Part shown: piece after piece, positions 60,778 through 64,000 of the stretch | Layout: every line of letters begins with the position of its first letter | How positions within the stretch are numbered: the first letter of the stretch is position 1 | NCBI GenBank assembly: GCA_003151735.1 | Contig: PLYI01000087.1 | Location: 1-64,000, forward strand | DNA length: 64,000 nt | Direction: 5' to 3' | Source: Candidatus Bathyarchaeota archaeon | Lineage (GTDB): Archaea; Thermoproteota; Bathyarchaeia; Bathyarchaeales; Bathycorpusculaceae | The notes under the pieces: generated by a model | Told to the model about the DNA's origin: nothing | What the model saw: only the letters and a program-made list of their open reading frames with translations | Databases searched by the model: none | Made by a program: the position numbers and the translations under genes

Positions 60778-60786
60778 TATTTAAAG
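60778..60786 (+). promoter_or_regulatory. TATA box for the hexapeptide acetyltransferase gene
   Basis: TATTTAAAG at 60778-60786 is followed by an ATG at 60808. Archaeal starts lie about 25 bases after the box, so the message would be leaderless or nearly so from 60808. This favours the shorter start over the TTG at 60787, which lies directly after the box. Confidence 0.55.
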
Positions 60787-60807
60787 TTGGAGCCCGAAAA
60801 GACAAGC

Positions 60808-61314
60808 ATGCAGAATCCAAAGAAAGGTACCGGCATAGTCACAGGCGCAAACGTGGAAATAGGAAAAGATGTCTCCATCTGGAACTACGTCGTCATCGGT
60901 GACGGCACAAAAATCGGAGACGGCACCCTCATCGGCAGCTTTGTTGACTTAGGCAAAAACGTTACTTTGGGCAAAAACTGCAACATCCAAGCACACGTAA
61001 CCATCTCAAACGGCTGCATACTCGGCGACAATGTGTTCATCGCCCCAAACAGCAGCCTCCTTAATGACAAATACCCAAAAAGCACCTTCATGACCCCGCC
61101 AACCATAAAGAACGGCGCTGCAATCGGTGGAGGAGTCACTATTCTGCCAGGTGTAACTGTCGGCGAAAAAGCGGTGATTGGAGGCGGAAGCATAGTTGCT
61201 AAAGATGTAGCGCCTCAAACGGTGGTTGCTGGTTGCCCAGCCAAAGTAGTTATGTCTCTTGGGCAGTTTGAAGCTAAACGTGAGGCTTTTCTTGCCCAAC
61301 ATAAGGTGAAGTGA
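60808..61314 (+). CDS. Left-handed beta-helix acyltransferase
   Basis: The 168-residue protein is built of hexapeptide repeats: VEIGKDVSIWNYVVIGDGTK, LGKNCNIQAHVTISNGCILG, then GAAIGGGVTILPGVTVGEKA and SIVAKDVAPQTVVAGCPAKV. It is like sugar O- or N-acetyltransferases of surface-polysaccharide loci (WbbJ/NeuD-like). It overlaps the next gene by one base (TGATG). Confidence 0.88.
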   Translation: MQNPKKGTGIVTGANVEIGKDVSIWNYVVIGDGTKIGDGTLIGSFVDLGKNVTLGKNCNIQAHVTISNGCILGDNVFIAPNSSLLNDKYPKSTFMTPPTIKNGAAIGGGVTILPGVTVGEKAVIGGGSIVAKDVAPQTVVAGCPAKVVMSLGQFEAKREAFLAQHKVK

Positions 61315-62294
61315 TGAAGGTTTGGTATGATGCTTGCACAGGCAAACAAGTCCGCTACGCTATAGCCATAGCGCAGCGTATAAGAAAATCGGGGCATGAA
61401 TTCGTTTTTACAACTCGGGAACACCCAGACACCATCCCGCTTGCGCGAGTCCTTGGAGAAAAACCAGTGGTTGTAGGCAAATACAACCCATCCACACTCA
61501 CCTCAAGGCTTGAAGAAAGCGCTGAACGCATAATAGAATTCGCAAAACTCTTCAAAGATAGTCCACCAGACGTTGCCATCGCGCACCAGTCAGTTGAGCT
61601 TTGCCGCGTGGCTTTTGGCTTAGGGACTCCTATAGTTTTGACTGCTGATACACCCTACGCTTATGCAGTAAACAGGCTAACTATACCGTTTGCGCACACA
61701 TTAGTGGTTTCGGAGGTATTGCCGAAGAGTTTCACAAGAACTTATTGCGCCAAAAACGTTGTACACTTCAAAGGTGTCGATGAGGTTGCTTGGATCAAAG
61801 ATTTTAAGCCAACCAAAATTGCTGGTTTAAAAAAGCCCCTGATAGTTGTTAGGCAGATAGAAGCTAAAGCCGCTTATGCTCAGGGCAAAAGAGACCTCGC
61901 TAAAATCATCGCGGAGAAACTTGGGAAAATAGGAAACGTTCACCTTATCCAGCGGTACAATGAAGAGGGCGAAGCGTTCGGAGTAAAAGCGGGCTTTGTG
62001 GATTCAGCAAACTTGGTTGCGAACGCCGATTTGGTGGTCAGTTACGGAGGTACAATTGCAAGGGAAGCTGCCCTTCAGGGCGTTCCCAGCATCGCAATCT
62101 CTGACATGGCAAAAACCTACGTGAACAGGTATTTAGCGCAGAAAGGTTTTCCACTGTTTATCACAACTGAGCAGGGAATCCTTGGGATTGCTAAGAAGTA
62201 TCTGGGCAAAAGATTTGACTTGAAAGATAAGCTTGCAGAGTTGGAGAACCCTGTTGATGTCATCGAGAAAGTTGTGGAAAACATAAAAACTTGA
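61314..62294 (+). CDS. DUF354 glycosyltransferase-like protein
   Basis: About 326 residues. It begins MKVWYDACTGKQVRYAIAIA and has FVFTTREHPDTIPLARVLGE, IVLTADTPYAYAVNRLTIPF and NADLVVSYGGTIAREAALQG, which fit the DUF354 family, related to UDP-GlcNAc 2-epimerase/glycosyltransferase GT-B folds. ATG at 61314 overlaps the preceding stop, so the pair with the acyltransferase is coupled. Confidence 0.85.
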   Translation: MKVWYDACTGKQVRYAIAIAQRIRKSGHEFVFTTREHPDTIPLARVLGEKPVVVGKYNPSTLTSRLEESAERIIEFAKLFKDSPPDVAIAHQSVELCRVAFGLGTPIVLTADTPYAYAVNRLTIPFAHTLVVSEVLPKSFTRTYCAKNVVHFKGVDEVAWIKDFKPTKIAGLKKPLIVVRQIEAKAAYAQGKRDLAKIIAEKLGKIGNVHLIQRYNEEGEAFGVKAGFVDSANLVANADLVVSYGGTIAREAALQGVPSIAISDMAKTYVNRYLAQKGFPLFITTEQGILGIAKKYLGKRFDLKDKLAELENPVDVIEKVVENIKT

Positions 62295-62305
62295 ACACTG
62301 CTGAC

Positions 62306-63079
62306 TTACGCTGGCGCGATTTCGATTTTGTCTCCAGCCATGACTTGGAACTTTTCTGCTGCGCTGCTTTGGTTTAATGCTATTTCCAAAAAGTCGTGGC
62401 TGCCTATCAGCGCTATTGGCTGTTGGAGTTTGACTTGCGCGTAGGTTTTGGCGAAAGTGAGGTTTAGCGAAAGGTTCTGGAGTCTTACGTTGACTTTTTT
62501 AGTCTTTGCCATTTCTTTCTGGTTTATGTTCGTGATTATGTTGCCATAGCCATCTACATGCAATACTTCACCTAACAAAGAACTGTCTCTTCTTTTTACG
62601 ATGGCAAACTCGGGAGTAACCGCATCTTGTATTTCTGGACCAAACTCGGAAGGCTCCACACCCATATCCAATTGCGCTGCAGCAGGCGCAAAAACATCCC
62701 TTCCATGAAAGGTGAAGGAAACTTTGGTTAGCATAAACTTCGGATTAGTAAGTTCGTATATGTGTTCGATTCCTTGGGTTTGGGCAGCTAAAATCAAAAC
62801 ACCATTGTCTGGTCCAACAAAAAAACTCTGCTTAGTCTGCACTAAAATGGCGCGCCTCTCCATTCCGACGCCAGGGTCCACAACTGCCAGATTAACGGTG
62901 CCTTTGGGAAAGTAGGGTGCGGCTGAAGCCAACATGAAAGCGCCCATGCGAATGTTGAATTTTTCAACGTCGTGTGTTATGTCGATTAGGTTAGCCTTTG
63001 GGTTTATGGTTAAGATGACGCCTTTCATCTCTGCTACATACGGGTCTTTTAACCCAAAGTCACTGGTTAACGTTATCAT
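62306..63079 (-). CDS. SAM hydroxide adenosyltransferase (DUF62)
   Basis: Splits S-adenosylmethionine to adenosine and methionine. From ATG 63079 (about 257 residues): LTSDFGLKDPYVAEMKGVIL, ITHDVEKFNIRMGAFMLASA, LAVVDPGVGMERRAILV, VGPDNGVLILAA and FHGRDVFAPAAAQLDMG, all DUF62 hallmarks. The frame extends upstream into the MoaD-like gene, but those residues are not family-like. It follows that gene by four bases. Confidence 0.92.
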   Translation of the reverse strand: MITLTSDFGLKDPYVAEMKGVILTINPKANLIDITHDVEKFNIRMGAFMLASAAPYFPKGTVNLAVVDPGVGMERRAILVQTKQSFFVGPDNGVLILAAQTQGIEHIYELTNPKFMLTKVSFTFHGRDVFAPAAAQLDMGVEPSEFGPEIQDAVTPEFAIVKRRDSSLLGEVLHVDGYGNIITNINQKEMAKTKKVNVRLQNLSLNLTFAKTYAQVKLQQPIALIGSHDFLEIALNQSSAAEKFQVMAGDKIEIAPA

Positions 63080-63083
63080 TTGG

Positions 63084-63368
63084 TTAACCGCCGTGTACGA
63101 CTGGGACAAAAACGATTTCGTCTCCATCGTTTAGTTTAGTTTCATAGCCCTTTAGAACACTGATCTCCCTGCCGTTAACCAGTATAAGTGAATTTGACCT
63201 TGAATCGTTAAGTTCTCGATCGCTGAAGGTATGCTTCAACTCTGGCATATCTTGACTGATTTTATCCACCAACTCTTTTACGGAAATTCCATCTTGGAAG
63301 TTGACGGAGAACTGTGTTTTTCCTGAAAGATGACGCAGTGCGCCTATGAATTTTATGGTTAAAGACAT
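63084..63368 (-). CDS. MoaD/ThiS-like ubiquitin-fold protein
   Basis: The 94-residue protein has the beta-grasp fold and ends VVHGG, the diglycine used in thiocarboxylation or protein conjugation (MoaD, ThiS or archaeal SAMP). SLTIKFIGALRHLSGKTQFS and the final GDEIVFVPVVHGG are typical. It could serve molybdopterin or tRNA thiolation; no partner enzyme is adjacent. Confidence 0.88.
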   Translation of the reverse strand: MSLTIKFIGALRHLSGKTQFSVNFQDGISVKELVDKISQDMPELKHTFSDRELNDSRSNSLILVNGREISVLKGYETKLNDGDEIVFVPVVHGG

Positions 63369-63412
63369 CTATTCTTCACTCTTGAATGTAGAATAAAGAG
63401 GTTGTGAAAAAT

Positions 63413-63793
63413 TTAGCTGAAGCTTTCAAATTTTTCCTGCGTCAAAGTTTCAACGATGTCGGTTGCGATGTCAACTATTGAATCTGCCTGCTTCATCATG
63501 GCGTCACCGTTCACTTCTTCCATCTGCGAAATCTGCTGAACGATTGTTTCAATCTCAATCAAAAATTTCAATACAGAATCGTTTGTGGCAGGATTTTTCA
63601 TTACTTCTTCACGGATGAGTATTTCTATAAAGGCAGGTTCGCCGAGACTGTAGTATATGGCGTTTCTGGCTTTTCTGATGGCTTCAATAACTAAGCTTGG
63701 CGCCATATAGGGGATTTTTCGTGCTGCTTCCAGTTCAGCTTTGGCTTCACGAAGGTACCTTAGTGCCCAACCTTTCCTGTACTCATCCATCAT
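63413..63793 (-). CDS. Helical protein of unknown function, HEPN-like
   Basis: The 126-residue protein is all-helical: WALRYLREAKAELEAARKIP, APSLVIEAIRKARNAIYYSL and FIEILIREEVMKNP. The helix pattern with EA...A..A..A.Y resembles HEPN-type or four-helix nucleotide-binding folds, but the R-x4-6-H motif is not seen. ATG at 63793 or 63790. It lies directly downstream of rps17e on the same strand. Confidence 0.55.
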   Translation of the reverse strand: MMDEYRKGWALRYLREAKAELEAARKIPYMAPSLVIEAIRKARNAIYYSLGEPAFIEILIREEVMKNPATNDSVLKFLIEIETIVQQISQMEEVNGDAMMKQADSIVDIATDIVETLTQEKFESFS

Positions 63794-63810
63794 TAGATTT
63801 CTTTCCAGAA

Positions 63811-64000
63811 TTACTCTGCTATTTCTTCTTGATCTTCGAGTTCAGATTCAGTTGCTGAGTTAGCTTGAGCTAACGCAAGTGTGCGTGTTATGTATCCTGC
63901 AGTTTGGTTTCTTACTCGTGTAGTTGCGCCTTTTGTCAATTCGACAACTGCATGTTTGTTTTCGTCAAAGTTAGTTGTGAATTTGCTTGGAAAGCGAGCC
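63811..64000 (-). CDS. rps17e: 30S ribosomal protein S17e, 3' part
   Basis: The frame is open at the window edge, so the 5' end lies outside. The visible 62 residues include FPSKFTTNFDENKHAVVELT and TTRVRNQTAGYITRTLALAQ, matching archaeal S17e, with an acidic tail (ESELEDQEEIAE) ending at TAA 63811-63813. The gene is on the minus strand and precedes the helical protein at 63413. Confidence 0.9.
   Translation of the reverse strand, partial: ARFPSKFTTNFDENKHAVVELTKGATTRVRNQTAGYITRTLALAQANSATESELEDQEEIAE

Noticed and set aside
1-64000. CRISPR arrays, rRNA operons or replication origins
   Set aside because: No regularly spaced identical repeats, no rRNA sequence and no origin-type repeat clusters or cdc6/orc1 gene were seen on reading the window.

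Overview
This 64 kb window comes from an archaeal chromosome. It carries archaeal/eukaryotic-type informational genes: ribosomal proteins L7Ae, S28e, L24e, L40e and S17e, transcription factor B, Alba, Gar1, a Hel308-type helicase and an archaeal AspRS. TATA boxes with short leaders and frequent TTG/GTG starts are visible. A tetrahydromethanopterin-linked dehydrogenase, a bacterial-type GAPDH and a full diaminopimelate lysine operon fit a Bathyarchaeia-like lineage; that placement is inference and no marker in the window proves it.

Layout. 0-6 kb: redox and envelope genes (SHOCT membrane protein, peroxiredoxin, DsrE-like protein, methyltransferase, Met/Gly-rich secreted PepSY protein, ArsR regulator, small zinc-ribbon protein, ferredoxin). 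6-8 kb: a two-gene ABC exporter plus a mini membrane protein. 8-14.2 kb: an accessory region with long gene-poor gaps, a MITE-like inverted-repeat element, a tRNA-3'-end-like sequence, a large secreted alpha/beta hydrolase, a two-gene unit with a Shedu-like PD-(D/E)xK nuclease, a truncated tyrosine recombinase, and an AbrB gene with a broken second copy. 14.3-20.5 kb: Rieske protein, CBS protein, DHA2-type exporter, flavin reductase and HAD protein, interspersed with a repeated ~68-nt intergenic element.

20.5-30.4 kb is core metabolism: a gap-pgk pair, mtdB, and the operon dapA-dapB-asd-lysA-dapF-dapL, which covers aspartyl phosphate to lysine by the LL-DAP aminotransferase route (aspartokinase is not here). 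30.5-43.9 kb holds information processing (rpl7ae-rps28e-rpl24e, gar1-tfb, rpl40e, an Lrp-like regulator, alba, a KH protein, aspS), an asparagine-synthetase-like protein, purB and a Hel308-like helicase.

44.1-47.4 kb is an Fe-S assembly operon: cysteine desulfurase, IscU scaffold, SufS-type desulfurase and a small unknown protein. The SufS gene has no ATG/GTG/TTG start that would retain its conserved N-terminus; its frame opens at an A-run that ends the scaffold gene. 47.4-62.3 kb is a surface-glycan cluster: several GT2 and GT4 glycosyltransferases, FkbM methyltransferase, a deacetylase-acetyltransferase fusion, a DUF3131 surface protein, a B12-binding radical SAM enzyme, a short sugar-nucleotide dehydrogenase, a hexapeptide acetyltransferase and a DUF354 protein. 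The window ends with a SAM hydroxide adenosyltransferase, a MoaD-like protein, a helical unknown and the 3' part of rps17e.

I saw no rRNA, no intact tRNA and no CRISPR array. Most striking for follow-up are the iscU-sufS junction, the Shedu-like pair in the decayed element, and the repeated intergenic element.
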